From Rhizobium sp. 18065 (lineage in GTDB: Bacteria; Pseudomonadota; Alphaproteobacteria; Rhizobiales; Rhizobiaceae), in the NCBI RefSeq assembly GCF_902706095.1, contig NZ_CACSJP010000002.1, positions 434,001 through 498,000 on the forward strand: a stretch of DNA of 64,000 nt, in the 5' to 3' direction. Every line of letters starts with the position of its first letter. Positions within the stretch are counted from its first letter, which is position 1. Under the pieces are notes generated by a model that worked only from the letters and a program-made list of their open reading frames with translations, was not told where the DNA came from and ran no database searches. Below are positions 38,582 to 49,581 of the stretch, one piece after another. The position numbers were made by a program, and so were the translations under genes.

Positions 38582-40345
38582 TCAGTTCGTCTGGCGGCGC
38601 AGGAAGGCCGGAATTTCCAGCTGATCGTCCTCGTTCGACGTGCGGGTCGCAGGTGTCGTGCGGCCCTGATCGTCGAGCTGGCCACGACGCGGAGCGTAGA
38701 GGCTGGCTTCAGCCGAAAGCGGACGACGCTGCTGCGGTGCGGCAGGCGCCGAGCCGGTCATGTCGCCGACGACCGGCTCTTCGTCCTGATGGCGGCCGAG
38801 CGAATTGGTGATTCGCTTCAACAGACCCATCGGGCCACGTTCGTCTTGTGCTGCCGGAGCAGCGGTCTGCGAGCGATGGTCGATTTCAGCCCGCAGGACT
38901 GGCGGGAAGTCTTCGACCTTCGGCATGCGTGCCGGTTCCTGTGCCATGCGCGGGGCAGCAGCCATCTGGTCCATCTGCATCGGTGCCTGAGCAACCGGAG
39001 CGTGGTAGACCGGAGCCTGCGCGACCGGAGCCGGCTGCGAAACAACGGGGGCCGGAGCCATCATCGGTTCGGCCATGCGCGGTGCCGGGGCCGGAGCAAC
39101 GTCCTGGGCCGGAGCACCGAACAGGCGGCTGGCCGGGCGGAATTCCGGTTCGGCAGCAGCCTGCGGCTGGGATACAGCCTGACGAGCGATTGCGATTTCG
39201 AGTTCGCGCTCCATTTCAGCTTCTGCCGAACGGATGGTTTCTGCGACCGGATCAACGACGGTCTTGGGGGCCTGCGTCATTGCAGGCTGGTATGCGGCCG
39301 GCGCCGAAGCAACGGCCGCGGAAGGACGCATAATCGGCTTTGCCAGCGGGGCTGCTTCAAAACCCTTGGAGGCGAGAGCCGCACGGTCGATGCCGGTGGC
39401 AACGACGGACACGCGGATGATGCCTTCCAGCGCTTCGTCGAAGGTCGCGCCGAGGATGATGTTGGCATCCGGATCGACTTCCTCGCGAATGCGGGTCGCC
39501 GCTTCGTCGACTTCGAACAGGGTCATGTCGCGACCACCGGTGATCGAGATCAGCAGGCCCTGAGCGCCCTTCATCGAGGTTTCGTCGAGCAGCGGGTTGG
39601 CGATGGCAGCTTCTGCAGCCTGCATGGCACGGCCCTGGCCGGAAGCCTCGCCGGTACCCATCATGGCGCGACCCATCTCGCGCATCACCGAACGGACGTC
39701 GGCGAAGTCGAGGTTGATCAGGCCTTCCTTGACCATCAGGTCGGTGATGCAGGCAACGCCCGAATAGAGAACCTGGTCTGCCATGGCAAAGGCGTCGGCA
39801 AAGGTCGTCTTGTCATTGGCGATGCGGAAGAGGTTCTGGTTCGGGATGACGATCAGCGTGTCGACCGACTTCTGCAGTTCCTCGATGCCGGCTTCAGCAA
39901 GCCGCATGCGGCGCTGACCTTCGAAATGGAACGGCTTGGTGACCACGCCGACGGTCAGGATGCCCTTGTTGCGGGCGGCCTGAGCAACGACAGGAGCAGC
40001 ACCGGTACCGGTACCGCCACCCATGCCGGCGGTGACGAAGCACATATGCGTGCCGTTGAGATGGTCGATGATCTCGTCGATGCATTCTTCAGCGGCGGCA
40101 CGGCCGACTTCCGGCTGCGAGCCGGCGCCGAGGCCTTCGGTGACGCTGACGCCGAGCTGGATGATGCGCTCGGCCTTGGTCATGGTCAGCGCCTGGGCGT
40201 CTGTGTTGGCAACGACGAAGTCGACGCCCTGCAGGCCAGCGGTGATCATGTTGTTGACGGCGTTGCCGCCACCGCCGCCGACACCGAAAACGGTGATCCG
40301 GGGCTTCAGCTCAGTGATGTCTGGCTTCTGCAGCTTGATGGTCAT
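38582..40345 (-). CDS. ftsZ: Cell division protein FtsZ (long rhizobial form)
   Basis: Tubulin-like GTPase that forms the division ring. It is 587 aa from ATG 40345, with GGGA upstream; E. coli FtsZ is 383 aa. The GTPase core (about 1-320) has '[16 protein letters not shown]' and the tubulin signature '[10 protein letters not shown]'. A ~240-residue linker rich in Pro, Ala, Gln and Met follows ('[16 protein letters not shown]', '[13 protein letters not shown]'). The C-terminal peptide '[13 protein letters not shown]' binds FtsA and other partners. This is FtsZ1 of rhizobia. It is last in the ftsQ-ftsA-ftsZ unit, 96 bases after ftsA. Confidence 0.97.
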   Translation of the reverse strand: MTIKLQKPDITELKPRITVFGVGGGGGNAVNNMITAGLQGVDFVVANTDAQALTMTKAERIIQLGVSVTEGLGAGSQPEVGRAAAEECIDEIIDHLNGTHMCFVTAGMGGGTGTGAAPVVAQAARNKGILTVGVVTKPFHFEGQRRMRLAEAGIEELQKSVDTLIVIPNQNLFRIANDKTTFADAFAMADQVLYSGVACITDLMVKEGLINLDFADVRSVMREMGRAMMGTGEASGQGRAMQAAEAAIANPLLDETSMKGAQGLLISITGGRDMTLFEVDEAATRIREEVDPDANIILGATFDEALEGIIRVSVVATGIDRAALASKGFEAAPLAKPIMRPSAAVASAPAAYQPAMTQAPKTVVDPVAETIRSAEAEMERELEIAIARQAVSQPQAAAEPEFRPASRLFGAPAQDVAPAPAPRMAEPMMAPAPVVSQPAPVAQAPVYHAPVAQAPMQMDQMAAAPRMAQEPARMPKVEDFPPVLRAEIDHRSQTAAPAAQDERGPMGLLKRITNSLGRHQDEEPVVGDMTGSAPAAPQQRRPLSAEASLYAPRRGQLDDQGRTTPATRTSNEDDQLEIPAFLRRQTN

Positions 40346-40441
40346 GGTACCAGTCCCTTCTTTTTCCGGCCGCATCGCCTAGCCGGCCAAGTCATTTCAA
40401 CAGATTTCCCTGTCCCGAACCTTGTGGTCCGGCGGGTGAAC

Positions 40442-41773
40442 TCAAAAACTCTCTTTCAACCACTGACCCATGCGGGCGAAGCGGCTGTTTCCATTGCCGA
40501 AGGGCGAGAACAACCCGCCCTGCCCGGCATGTGTTTCCTGATCCGCAACCTGCGGATAGATCATCAGACCGACCGCAGTGGAGAAGGCCGGTCCCTTGGC
40601 AGCTGCCGGAAGACCGGACACTCCCATCGGACGACCAATCCGCACATTGCGGGCGAGAATACGGCGGGCCGCTTCCGGCATGCCTGTCAGCTGGCTGGCG
40701 CCGCCCGTCAGCACGACGCGCTTGCCGACCACCGGAGAGAAACCCGACTTCTGGATCCGGTCGCGCAGCAGTTCGAGCGTTTCCTCGATCCTCGCGCTGA
40801 TGATCCGGGTCAGAAGCGCCCGCGGAACCTGTGTCGGTTGATCGCGGTCGTCCTCGCCGATCGGCGGGACAGAAATCATCTCGCGGTCGTCTGCGCCATT
40901 GGCGACAGCCGAACCGTGAACGACCTTCAAGCGTTCTGCATCCTCGATACGGGTCGAAAGCCCGCGCGCCAGATCGGTGGTCACATGATGACCGCCAATC
41001 CCGATGGCGTCCGTATGGATCAGCTTGCCTTCTGCAAAGACCGAAATGGTGGTCATACCGCCGCCCATGTCGATCGCAGCGCAACCAAGCTCCACCTCGT
41101 CGTCGACCAGGGCTGCAAGGCCGCTGGCATAAGGCGTGGCGACCACACCCTCGACGGTCAGATGGGCGCGATTGATGCAGAGTTCCAGATTGCGGAGTGC
41201 TGCACGTTCGGCCGTGACCACATGCATGTCGACGCCGAGGACGTCGCCATACATTCCGAGGGGATCGCGGATTCCCCGCTCTCCGTCAAGCGAAAAGCCA
41301 GTCGGGAGCGAATGCAAAACGGCACGATCATTGCCCTGCGACTGCTGTCCGGCAGCGACGAGAACCTTGCGCAGATCGCCCGATTCCACTTCCTGGCCAC
41401 CGAGATCGATCGTGGCCGTATAGACGTCGGAACCGATGCGACCGGCAGAAACGTTGACGATCAGGCTTTCGACGGTCAGCCCAGCCATGCGCTCGGCCGC
41501 ATCAACGGCGAGACGGACAACGTTTTCGACCGCGTCGAGATCGGCGATCACGCCGGACTTGATGCCATGCGAGCGCTGATGACCGAGACCGATAACCTCG
41601 ACATTGTGGGTGCGCCCCGGCAGCACCGAGCTTTCGCGGCGCGGCGTCAGGCGGCCGATCATGCAGACAACCTTTGTCGAACCGATATCCAGCACCGAAA
41701 CCACATGGGCGCGCTTGGACGAAAGCGGCTTCGTGCGCGGCAGACCGAAATTTGAGCCCCCGAAGAAGTTCAT
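40442..41773 (-). CDS. ftsA: Cell division protein FtsA
   Basis: Actin-like ATPase that tethers FtsZ to the membrane. Length 443 aa. Phosphate-1 region 'VSVLDIGSTKVVCMIGRL', '1C' subdomain, phosphate-2 'AAIDMGGGMTTISVF', adenosine motif 'VVLTGGASQLTG' and the C-terminal amphipathic targeting helix 'RFARMGQWLKESF' are all visible. Its ATG overlaps the ftsQ stop by four bases. Confidence 0.97.
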   Translation of the reverse strand: MNFFGGSNFGLPRTKPLSSKRAHVVSVLDIGSTKVVCMIGRLTPRRESSVLPGRTHNVEVIGLGHQRSHGIKSGVIADLDAVENVVRLAVDAAERMAGLTVESLIVNVSAGRIGSDVYTATIDLGGQEVESGDLRKVLVAAGQQSQGNDRAVLHSLPTGFSLDGERGIRDPLGMYGDVLGVDMHVVTAERAALRNLELCINRAHLTVEGVVATPYASGLAALVDDEVELGCAAIDMGGGMTTISVFAEGKLIHTDAIGIGGHHVTTDLARGLSTRIEDAERLKVVHGSAVANGADDREMISVPPIGEDDRDQPTQVPRALLTRIISARIEETLELLRDRIQKSGFSPVVGKRVVLTGGASQLTGMPEAARRILARNVRIGRPMGVSGLPAAAKGPAFSTAVGLMIYPQVADQETHAGQGGLFSPFGNGNSRFARMGQWLKESF

Positions 41774-42702
41774 ATGTTCTGCTCCGCCTTTTTCAGCGCC
41801 TTGCGACGCGCCTCGACTGCAGCAATCCGGCGCTCCTGCGCTTCCGGCGTCAGGCGCACGGCGACCCGATCGTGCAGACGCATGTCGATCGCTGCGATAT
41901 CGCGCGACAGAACCTGCTGCTCTTCGTCGAAACGTGACAACAGAGCCAGCGACTGATCAATTTCCGTTTCCGGCAGCTTCACCACGATGCCGTTGTCGAG
42001 ATGGATATCCCAGCGACGGCCGGCGACACGAACGAAAGCCTTCACCCGCGAGGCGATGCCCGGCCACTTGGCAAATTCTTGCTCGATGGCGGCAGCGCCC
42101 GTTTCGGCGTCACGACCAACGAACAGCGGCAGGGAGGCAAACTTGTTGTCGCGCAACGGCGCAATGACCGACCCCGAACGCTCGATGATCGACAGATCGG
42201 AACCGTGCTGCCAGATCGCATAGGCCTGCCGCTCGCGAAGCAGGACCTCGACGGTGCTCGGATAGACCTTGCGAACCTCGACCGATTCGATCCACGGCAA
42301 ATCGGCAAGCGACTTGCGCGCCTCGACGATATCGAGACCGAGAAGGCTTGTCGCGCCATCGAGGCCAAGCAACTGCAGGATATCGATTTCAGACGTGTGC
42401 TGGTTGCCGGAGACGCGAACATCCTCGATGGCAAAACCCGCCGTCGAGGTCATCGACTGAAGCACCGCCGGACCGTGACCACCGACAACAACCCCATGCA
42501 GGGCAACAGCGGAATAGAATCCAACCAAGGTAACCTTGCCGGCATGACGCGGCAGAACGATCCGGCCAGAGCAAAGACTGATCACGAAACGAACGACGCG
42601 ACGCAACGGACGCGGCAGGACAACGGTATCCGTGGCAGCGACATGCGCGCCGGGATACACTCCCTTGATCTCAGCCGATTTGTTGCCGCTTAGCGCAAAC
42701 AA
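41770..42702 (-). CDS. ftsQ: Cell division protein FtsQ
   Basis: Bitopic divisome protein. I place the start at TTG 42702 (protein MFALSGNK) because GGAGGA stands seven bases upstream; this gives 310 aa and overlaps the ddl stop by 13 bases. A membrane helix lies near residues 52-78 ('[20 protein letters not shown]'). Next comes the POTRA domain ('[20 protein letters not shown]') and the FtsQ domain with '[21 protein letters not shown]' and 'ERQAYAIW'. Charged C-terminal tail. Translationally coupled to both neighbours. Confidence 0.93.
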   Translation of the reverse strand: MFALSGNKSAEIKGVYPGAHVAATDTVVLPRPLRRVVRFVISLCSGRIVLPRHAGKVTLVGFYSAVALHGVVVGGHGPAVLQSMTSTAGFAIEDVRVSGNQHTSEIDILQLLGLDGATSLLGLDIVEARKSLADLPWIESVEVRKVYPSTVEVLLRERQAYAIWQHGSDLSIIERSGSVIAPLRDNKFASLPLFVGRDAETGAAAIEQEFAKWPGIASRVKAFVRVAGRRWDIHLDNGIVVKLPETEIDQSLALLSRFDEEQQVLSRDIAAIDMRLHDRVAVRLTPEAQERRIAAVEARRKALKKAEQNI

Positions 42703-43616
42703 GAGGCGTCCTCCACCATCCAACGAACGAATTCACCAAACCCGAGGCCCGCATGGGCCGCCATTTCCGGCAACAGGGAGGTTGGAGTCATGCCCGGCTG
42801 ATTGTTGAGCTCCAGCCAGATCAGATCACCATCCTCGGAGAACCGATCGTCGTAGCGGAAGTCTGACCGACTCACTCCGCGGCAACCGATCGCCTGATGT
42901 GCCTTGACTGACAATGATTGTATTTTTTGGTAAATTTTCGGTGAAATTTCCGCCGGAAGTACGTGCTTGGATCCACCGGCGGCATACTTTGCATCATAGT
43001 CGTAGAAGCCATGCCCAAGAGGCACAACTTCGGTGACTGCCAGCGCACGACCATCCATCACGCCACAGGTCAGCTCGCGTCCGGCGACATAGCGCTCCAC
43101 CATGACGACATCGCCGTAGCGCCACTCGGAGGAGGTAAGGATCTGCGGCGGGTGAGACATATCCTCGCGCACGATGACCACGCCGAAGCTGGAGCCCTCA
43201 CGAACCGGCTTCACCACATAAGGAGGCTCCATCGGATGTTCGTTACCGATGTCGAAACGGCTCATAACAATGGCTTCCGCGACCGGAATACCGGCAAGCG
43301 ACGCGATCAGCTTTGCCTGGCGCTTATCCATCGCCAGCGCCGAGGCGAGAACGCCGGAATGCGTGTACGGGATACCGAGATATTCAAGCACGCCCTGGAT
43401 CGTACCATCTTCACCGAAAGGACCATGAAGCGCATTGAAGGCAACGTCGGGACCCAGAGCAGAGAGAACCTCACCGATATCGCGACCAACATCGACCCTG
43501 GTGACCCGGTAGCCCTCACCTTCGAGCGCAGCAGCACACGCCGTCCCGGAAGACAGACTGACGGGACGCTCGGAGGAAATCCCTCCCATCAGAACCGCGA
43601 CATGCTTGCCACTCAT
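42690..43616 (-). CDS. ddl: D-alanine-D-alanine ligase
   Basis: ATP-grasp ligase making the D-Ala-D-Ala dipeptide of peptidoglycan. Length 308 aa from ATG 43616 (GAGAGG upstream). Signatures: '[19 protein letters not shown]', '[21 protein letters not shown]', '[14 protein letters not shown]', and the C-terminal metal-binding '[20 protein letters not shown]'. A serine-rich ATP-grasp loop is intact. First gene of the ddl-ftsQ-ftsA-ftsZ unit. Confidence 0.97.
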   Translation of the reverse strand: MSGKHVAVLMGGISSERPVSLSSGTACAAALEGEGYRVTRVDVGRDIGEVLSALGPDVAFNALHGPFGEDGTIQGVLEYLGIPYTHSGVLASALAMDKRQAKLIASLAGIPVAEAIVMSRFDIGNEHPMEPPYVVKPVREGSSFGVVIVREDMSHPPQILTSSEWRYGDVVMVERYVAGRELTCGVMDGRALAVTEVVPLGHGFYDYDAKYAAGGSKHVLPAEISPKIYQKIQSLSVKAHQAIGCRGVSRSDFRYDDRFSEDGDLIWLELNNQPGMTPTSLLPEMAAHAGLGFGEFVRWMVEDASCLR

Positions 43617-43696
43617 CAACGCCTCTCAACCAATCCAGAACCTGGGTCTGCGAACACTCATGCCGCGACGACCTTTGCAGCATCAGTAGAACAACA

Positions 43697-43727
43697 TTAA
43701 GGTTAATGAAGCGTTTACTTTCGTTAA
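43697..43727 (-). promoter_or_regulatory. AT-rich promoter region of ddl-ftsQAZ with three TTAA words
   Basis: Three TTAA tetramers (43697, 43703, 43724) fall within 31 bases, about 80 bases upstream of ddl; on the minus strand 'TTAACC' is present. The CtrA consensus is TTAA-N7-TTAA, and the spacing here does not match exactly, so only a half-site is supportable. Confidence 0.25.
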
Positions 43728-43822
43728 CTTGTTGCCCCAGGCCACACCCGATCCGGCTGACTCTAAAGCGGCGAAAATGATCGCAATATATTGAAATTAA
43801 TGAATTAAATTCAAAAACAAAC

Positions 43823-44677
43823 TCAGGCGCGGCGAAGCGTGGCCGGAGCGTCGATGATGGGCGTCTGCTGACGACTGCGGTCCCCGGCAGCTGAAATCAG
43901 CGACGCGGCGTGCACGATTCGGTTCCGGCCGGTGGCCTTGGCATGATACAGCGCCATGTCCGCATCCGAGAAGATTTCGCTGAACCCGCGATCGGCCGTT
44001 GCATCCGTCACACCACCTGACACGGTGACGCTGAACACCCTTCCGACCGTTCCGATGGACGCATCCGCCACTCTCGCACGTATCTCATCGGCAAGCTGCA
44101 TGGCATCCTGAGGTGCTTCGCCGGCGAGCAGCACGGCAAACTCCTCACCACCGATGCGCGACAGCACACCACGCCCCTTGACGGCGACAGCCATCACTGC
44201 GGCGACGGTGACAATCACATCATCGCCGGCCTTGTGTCCAAGGCTGTCATTGACGGCCTTGAATCGATCGATATCGAAAAGCAGCAGCGACACAGGTCCC
44301 CGGCTCTTTTCAAATTCATCAAGGAAGGCCCGCCGGTTCATCAAACCGGAGAGCATATCGGTGCGGCTGAGCTCTTCGAAACGCTGGCGCGATACGCCGA
44401 GATCGTAGACGGCAAAGCCGACGACCGAATAGGCAAGCAGCGCGACGATGAAGGAAACGGGTGGCGTCAGCACGGTGGCGATCACCAGTGCTGGACCGAG
44501 ATCATAGGGCAGCAGTCCAAAAGCCACGAGGCCGAAATGCGACAGCACATTCAGCAGATAGGCAAAAGCCGCAATCTTGACGGCCATCCGGACAGAACGA
44601 GAGAACACAGCCTTGCGCGAAGCGAATTCGCCCAAGCTCAACTGCCGGATTATCCACTCGTTCGTCTTGCTGATCAT
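43823..44677 (-). CDS. Membrane diguanylate cyclase (GGDEF domain)
   Basis: Makes cyclic-di-GMP. It is 284 aa from ATG 44677 with GGGGCGAG upstream. Two hydrophobic helices (about 31-50 and 58-85) precede a short linker and the GGDEF domain (about 105-260) with 'LTRTDMLSG'-type start ('SRTDMLSGLMNRRAFL'), 'LLLFDIDRFKAVND', and active site 'SRIGGEEF'. The inhibitory RxxD site normally five residues upstream of GGEEF is missing (the sequence there is RGVL), so product inhibition at that site is not expected. Lies inside the dcw cluster between ddl and murB. Confidence 0.92.
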   Translation of the reverse strand: MISKTNEWIIRQLSLGEFASRKAVFSRSVRMAVKIAAFAYLLNVLSHFGLVAFGLLPYDLGPALVIATVLTPPVSFIVALLAYSVVGFAVYDLGVSRQRFEELSRTDMLSGLMNRRAFLDEFEKSRGPVSLLLFDIDRFKAVNDSLGHKAGDDVIVTVAAVMAVAVKGRGVLSRIGGEEFAVLLAGEAPQDAMQLADEIRARVADASIGTVGRVFSVTVSGGVTDATADRGFSEIFSDADMALYHAKATGRNRIVHAASLISAAGDRSRQQTPIIDAPATLRRA

Positions 44678-44926
44678 CGCTCGCCCCAATCGCGGGGCAG
44701 CATATTTCAGCGAAGTTAAAAATTCGTGGGAATGCTATGTTCGGCGGTTCAACGTAAATCGCCCGGTGCGTTGCAGGAGGATGAAGCGGAATCAAAATGG
44801 TAACGGAGAGCGAGAACCGTTTGGTTTTGTGTCCTTTGTTTCGGCTTGCAATACCCACCCGGCAGATTGCCACCTACGCCAAACCGCCATACCCTTGACT
44901 GCTGAAATTATGATTGGGAGCGGCAG

Positions 44927-46027
44927 ATGATTTCAAGGCGTCAGTTGATTGGGAGCGGACTGTCGGCAGGCTTGCCATGGCTTCTCCCGACGCGCCTCTC
45001 CGCAAAAGACACGATCCCGCCAACAGACGTGACATTCCTGATCACCAACGACATCCACACCTGCAACATGGGCAGCGGGCTTAGCCCAAATTGCGCAGAG
45101 GAAGGCAAGACCGATGAGAACCTTCTGCGCCACATAGCGGCACTGAACCGCATTGAAGACGAGCGTTGGCCGACCCAGATCGACGGAAAGCCCAGCGGCC
45201 TGTCCAGCGCCGGACAAAAGATCGCCACCCCGCGCGGCATCGTCGTCAGCGGCGACATGACCGACGATGGCGGAGGCCAGACGGCGCTTGCCGCCGAAGG
45301 CTCGCAACTGCTGCAATTTTCCCACCGCTACCAGCAGGGCGTCGGCACGGACCGCGTCCACTACCCTGTGTATGTCGGCCTTGGTAATCACGACCTCGAC
45401 CAGGACGGCATCGCGCCGCAGGGCGACTGGTATCGACGGGAAATGCGCGAATATGTCCAGATGAACCATCGCCCCAATGTCTTCTTCAAGCCGACGGTGG
45501 CGGTCGACAACTACCACGACCTATCCGACACCTATTCGTGGAACTGGGACGGTCTGCACCTGATCCAGGCGCAGCGTTTCGCCGGCGACACCAACAAGGG
45601 TGCAGCAAATGCGATCGACTGGCTGAAAAGCGATCTGGCCACCTATGCAGCCGATGGCCGCCCGGTCATCATTTTCCAGCACTACGGCTTCGACGCCTTT
45701 TCACGCGAGCGTTGGGATCCGGCAAAAAGCACGTATGACGAAGACGGAACAGGCGCGCCGCATTGGTGGTCCGATGAAGCGCGGTCGGTCTTTCTGGATA
45801 CGCTGAAAGGCTACAACATCATGGCCATCGTCCATGGCCACCAGCATGAGACGCCGATGCTCTATCAGGCCGAAGGCTACGACATCATAAAACCGAAAGC
45901 AGCCTTCATGGGCGGTTTCGGCCTGATCCGGATAACTGACAGGACAATGGACGTGGTGCTGGCGGAGGCGACGGGCAATGACGGCGCCATCAAGTTCACC
46001 GCCGCCTTCAGCAAGACTTTTGCCTGA
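44927..46027 (+). CDS. Tat-exported metallophosphoesterase
   Basis: Calcineurin-like phosphoesterase of 366 aa. The N-terminus 'MISRRQLIGSGLSAGLPWLL' is a twin-arginine signal peptide, so the enzyme is exported folded to the periplasm. Metal ligands: 'LITNDIHTCN' (Asp, His), 'VVSGDMTDDGG', 'VGLGNHDLDQDG' (Asn, His), 'IIFQHYGFD' (His) and 'AIVHGHQHETPM' (GHxH). Substrate unknown; a phosphodiester of cell-wall or lipid origin would fit the location. It is the only plus-strand gene in the dcw cluster. Confidence 0.88.
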   Translation: MISRRQLIGSGLSAGLPWLLPTRLSAKDTIPPTDVTFLITNDIHTCNMGSGLSPNCAEEGKTDENLLRHIAALNRIEDERWPTQIDGKPSGLSSAGQKIATPRGIVVSGDMTDDGGGQTALAAEGSQLLQFSHRYQQGVGTDRVHYPVYVGLGNHDLDQDGIAPQGDWYRREMREYVQMNHRPNVFFKPTVAVDNYHDLSDTYSWNWDGLHLIQAQRFAGDTNKGAANAIDWLKSDLATYAADGRPVIIFQHYGFDAFSRERWDPAKSTYDEDGTGAPHWWSDEARSVFLDTLKGYNIMAIVHGHQHETPMLYQAEGYDIIKPKAAFMGGFGLIRITDRTMDVVLAEATGNDGAIKFTAAFSKTFA

Positions 46028-46030
46028 GAT

Positions 46031-46054
46031 AAGACCGGTTTGGCGACCGGTCTT
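46031..46054. terminator. Bidirectional hairpin between phosphoesterase and murB
   Basis: Perfect 9-base stem aagaccggt/accggtctt with a 6-base loop between two convergent genes (stops at 46027 and 46066). No long T-run on either side. Confidence 0.6.
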
Positions 46055-46065
46055 CAGTCGCCCTA

Positions 46066-47046
46066 TCAGGCCGTCGCGGCCACCTGCCCCATGAATGGCT
46101 TCACCTCGCGTCCAGGCATGAAAATGCCAAGGCGCTTGATTTCCCATTCCAGCTTGATACCCGAATGTTCAAAAACCTGCTGCCGGACGGTTTCGCCAAG
46201 GTATTCCAGGTCGTAGCCGGAGGCATGGCCGACATTGATCATGAAGTTGCAATGCAGCGATGACATCTGCGCGCCGCCGATCATCAGGCCACGGCAGCCA
46301 GCCTCGTCAATCAATTCCCAGGCCGAGTGGCCTTCCGGGTTCTTGAAGGTCGAGCCCCCGGTCTTTTCCTTGATCGGCTGCACGGTTTCCCGGTGATGGC
46401 GCACCGCGTCCATGTCGGCCCGAATCTTGGCCCGGTCTTCGGTGAAGCCCTGAAACAGCGCACTGGTGAAGATCAGTCCGTCAGGTGCTGACGAATGGCG
46501 ATAGCTGTAGCCCATATCGGCATTCGACAGGACGTGGATATTGCCCTTTCGATCGACCGCCTCGACCTCGACCAGCCGGCTTGCGGTATCGCCGCCATTG
46601 GCGCCGGCATTCATCCGGATCGCACCGCCGATCGAACCGGGGATACCATAGTAGAAATGAAATCCGCCGATATTGTTGTCCATCGCCATGGCGGCAATGT
46701 GCTTGTCCGGGCAAATGGCGCCGGCACGGATCAGGTTTTCACCCGCCAGTTCCACCTGGCCGAAACCCTTGGCAGACAGACGAATGACCACACCTGGGAT
46801 ACCGCCATCGCGTACCAGAAGGTTCGAACCCACGCCGACCACGGTCAGCGGCACTTCTTCTGGCAGGAGCTTGAGGAACGCGACCAGATCCGCCGTATCA
46901 TGCGGCTGGAACATCAGTTCTGCCAGGCCGCCGGCCTGAAACCAGGTGACCCGATCCATCGGCGCATCCGGCGTCAGTCGCCCCTTCAGCTCGTTGACAC
47001 CTGGGCCCAGCGAGGCCAGCAGCTTTTCCCCATCCACCTGTTTCAT
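46066..47046 (-). CDS. murB: UDP-N-acetylenolpyruvoylglucosamine reductase
   Basis: FAD enzyme that reduces UDP-GlcNAc-enolpyruvate to UDP-MurNAc. Length 326 aa. Type II signatures: '[13 protein letters not shown]', '[21 protein letters not shown]', '[18 protein letters not shown]', '[16 protein letters not shown]' (catalytic Ser) and C-terminal '[12 protein letters not shown]' (Glu). It directly follows murC with no bases between them and ends the mra-mur unit. Confidence 0.97.
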   Translation of the reverse strand: MKQVDGEKLLASLGPGVNELKGRLTPDAPMDRVTWFQAGGLAELMFQPHDTADLVAFLKLLPEEVPLTVVGVGSNLLVRDGGIPGVVIRLSAKGFGQVELAGENLIRAGAICPDKHIAAMAMDNNIGGFHFYYGIPGSIGGAIRMNAGANGGDTASRLVEVEAVDRKGNIHVLSNADMGYSYRHSSAPDGLIFTSALFQGFTEDRAKIRADMDAVRHHRETVQPIKEKTGGSTFKNPEGHSAWELIDEAGCRGLMIGGAQMSSLHCNFMINVGHASGYDLEYLGETVRQQVFEHSGIKLEWEIKRLGIFMPGREVKPFMGQVAATA

Positions 47047-48459
47047 TCAAGACTTTCCCGAAATTGCATCAAGTTCCGCAGGCAACACACCGGCCCATTG
47101 TGTGATGTTACCCGCCCCCAACAGGACCACAAAATCACCCGGTTGCGCAATGCCTGCGATCAGCGAAGCCAGTTGATCAGCCGAAGGTAGGTAGCGCGCA
47201 TCGCGATGACCACCGGATTTGATCCGCAAGACCAGCGTTTCCGAATCGATCCCCTCGATCGGATCTTCGCCCGCAGCATATACCGGCGCCAGGAACAATG
47301 TGTCGGCATCGTTGAAACAATTGGCGAAGTCTTCGAACAGGCTCGCGAGACGCGAATAGCGATGCGGCTGATGCACCGCGATGATCCGGCCCTTGCAGGA
47401 TTCGCGCGCAGCTCTCAGCACGGCCTTGATCTCGACAGGGTGATGTCCGTAGTCGTCGAACACCTGAACGTTGTTCCAGGTTCCGGTCAGCGTGAAACGC
47501 CGCTTGACGCCGCCGAAGCCTTCCAGCCCCTTGCGAATGGCGTCCTCGGAAATTCCCAGCCGATTGGCAACGGCGATCGCCGCGCAGGCATTGGAAATGT
47601 TGTGACGACCGGGCATCGGCAAGATGAGGTCGTTGAACGTGAACACGCGACCCGTGCGACGACGGCGGATTTCCACATCGAAGATCGAACGTGTGCCATC
47701 CAGCCGCACATTGGAGAAACGCACGTCAGCCTGCGGGTTCTCGCCATAGGTAATGACCTTGCGGTCTTCGATCTTGCCCACCAGCGCCTGCACTTCAGGA
47801 TGATCGAGGCAAAGTACACCGAAGCCATAGAACGGCACATTCTCGACGAACTGGCGGAAGGCCGCCCGCGCATTGTCGAAGGTGCCGTAGTAATCCAGAT
47901 GCTCGGGGTCGATATTGGTGATCACCGCAACATCCGCCGGCAGTTTCAGGAAGGTGCCATCCGACTCGTCGGCCTCCACCACCATCCACTCGCCCTCGCC
48001 CATGCGGGCGTTGGTGCCATAGGCGTTGATGATACCGCCATTGATGACCGTCGGGTCCATCTGGCCGGCATCGAGAAGGGCTGCCACCATCGACGTCGTC
48101 GTGGTCTTGCCATGCGTTCCGCCGATCGCGATCGCATTGCGGAAGCGCATCAGTTCCGCCAGCATTTCAGCCCGCCGAACGATCGGCAGCAGTTTCTCGC
48201 GTGCCGCAATCAGTTCCGCATTGTTCTTCTTGATCGCCGTCGAAACGACGACGACCTCAGCCTCGCCAAGATTTTCGGCCGTGTGACCGACAAATACCTC
48301 GATGCCCTTGGCGCGCAGGCGCTGCACATTGGCACTATCGGCCTGATCCGAACCCTGGACCTTGTGACCGAGATTGTGCAGAACTTCCGCGATCCCGCTC
48401 ATCCCGATACCGCCGATCCCGATGAAATGGACCAGCCCGATGGATTTCGGCATTTTCAT
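47047..48459 (-). CDS. murC: UDP-N-acetylmuramate-L-alanine ligase
   Basis: Adds L-Ala to UDP-MurNAc, first amino acid of the stem peptide. Length 470 aa. '[18 protein letters not shown]' opens the nucleotide-sugar domain; the ATP loop is '[16 protein letters not shown]'; '[14 protein letters not shown]' and '[14 protein letters not shown]' follow; '[15 protein letters not shown]' begins the third domain. Its start overlaps the murG stop (ATGA). Confidence 0.98.
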   Translation of the reverse strand: MKMPKSIGLVHFIGIGGIGMSGIAEVLHNLGHKVQGSDQADSANVQRLRAKGIEVFVGHTAENLGEAEVVVVSTAIKKNNAELIAAREKLLPIVRRAEMLAELMRFRNAIAIGGTHGKTTTTSMVAALLDAGQMDPTVINGGIINAYGTNARMGEGEWMVVEADESDGTFLKLPADVAVITNIDPEHLDYYGTFDNARAAFRQFVENVPFYGFGVLCLDHPEVQALVGKIEDRKVITYGENPQADVRFSNVRLDGTRSIFDVEIRRRRTGRVFTFNDLILPMPGRHNISNACAAIAVANRLGISEDAIRKGLEGFGGVKRRFTLTGTWNNVQVFDDYGHHPVEIKAVLRAARESCKGRIIAVHQPHRYSRLASLFEDFANCFNDADTLFLAPVYAAGEDPIEGIDSETLVLRIKSGGHRDARYLPSADQLASLIAGIAQPGDFVVLLGAGNITQWAGVLPAELDAISGKS

Positions 48460-49577
48460 TGTTTGGCTCCCTTGACCTGGGCAACACCCTTGCCAGCGGC
48501 AATAGCCTCTACCAGATCGGCGAGCAAGCCGGCAGCATCGGGCTTCCCGGTGCTTTTTGCCGCCGCAGCGGTCTTCGTGAGCAATTCCGGCCCTTCAAGC
48601 GCCTCTTTCAACAGATCGGCGATCCGTTGCGGCGTCAGTTCGAACTGTGCAATCACCCGGGCGCCGCCATTGGCGGCAAGTGCTGCGGCATTGGCGGTCT
48701 GATCGTGATCCAGTGCGTAGGGGTAAGGCACGAGGATGCTCGGCCTGCCGATCACCGCAAGTTCGGATACCGTCGAGGCGCCAGACCGGCAGATCACCAG
48801 ATTGGCTGCGGCAAGACGCTTTGCCATGTCGTTAAAGAACGGCTCGACATCGGCGCGAAGTCCAAGCCCCTGATAGATGCCGATGACCTTCTGCTGGTCT
48901 TCGGGGCGCGCCTGCTGCGTCACCACGAGGCGCTGGCGCAAGTCGAGCGGCAGGAGGGCGATCGCAGCCGGAATGGCATCTGAAAAGAACTGGGCGCCCT
49001 GGCTTCCGCCAAATACCACCAGGCGGAATGGCTGACCGGCGGACGACGGAATGTAGTCCTTGGCCGCCGCCGCAATCACGGCCGGACGAACCGGATTGCC
49101 AGTCACGACCATCTTCGACGCATGGCTTCCGGAGGGTGCCAGAAACCCGCCTGCAATCGCATCGACACGCGAGGCGAGCATGCGGTTGGCCCGGCCCATG
49201 ACGGCATTCTGCTCATGCACGGCCGTTGGCACGCCAAGTCCAGCCGCGGCCATCAGGGGCGGCACGGTCGGATAACCGCCAAACCCGATCACCGCTTTCG
49301 GCTTCAGCTCAGAGACAAGCTTGCGTGCCTCGCGATAGCCGTTCCACAACGCCAGCAGCGCCTTGACGATCGCTACCGGGTTCTTCGAGCCGATCGTCGC
49401 CGAGGCAACGGTGTGAAGGGCATCGGCCGGAAAACTTCCGGCGTAACGTTCGGCACGCCGGTCGGTCACCAGATGCACGCTGTAGCCACGCTGTTTCAGT
49501 TCGTGTGCCAGCGCTTCGGCCGGAAACAGATGGCCGCCGGTTCCGCCGGCGGCAAGCAGTATGATCCCCTTGGACAT
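48456..49577 (-). CDS. murG: MurG glycosyltransferase (lipid II synthesis)
   Basis: Peripheral membrane GT28 enzyme that adds GlcNAc to lipid I. It is 373 aa from ATG 49577. '[18 protein letters not shown]' is the first glycine-rich loop, '[14 protein letters not shown]' and '[12 protein letters not shown]' are the acceptor motifs, '[13 protein letters not shown]' the second loop, and '[24 protein letters not shown]' the UDP-GlcNAc site. Starts four bases after the ftsW stop. Confidence 0.98.
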   Translation of the reverse strand: MSKGIILLAAGGTGGHLFPAEALAHELKQRGYSVHLVTDRRAERYAGSFPADALHTVASATIGSKNPVAIVKALLALWNGYREARKLVSELKPKAVIGFGGYPTVPPLMAAAGLGVPTAVHEQNAVMGRANRMLASRVDAIAGGFLAPSGSHASKMVVTGNPVRPAVIAAAAKDYIPSSAGQPFRLVVFGGSQGAQFFSDAIPAAIALLPLDLRQRLVVTQQARPEDQQKVIGIYQGLGLRADVEPFFNDMAKRLAAANLVICRSGASTVSELAVIGRPSILVPYPYALDHDQTANAAALAANGGARVIAQFELTPQRIADLLKEALEGPELLTKTAAAAKSTGKPDAAGLLADLVEAIAAGKGVAQVKGAKQ

Positions 49578-49581
49578 CGTC

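Noticed and set aside
38789..41755. 988-codon open frame on the plus strand
   Set aside because: Antisense to ftsZ and ftsA, whose motifs are complete. Low-complexity His/Arg/Gly translation, no ribosome site.
46810..46830. T-loop-like ggttcgaaccc suggesting a tRNA
   Set aside because: It is part of the murB coding sequence, and no acceptor stem or anticodon arm is found around it.
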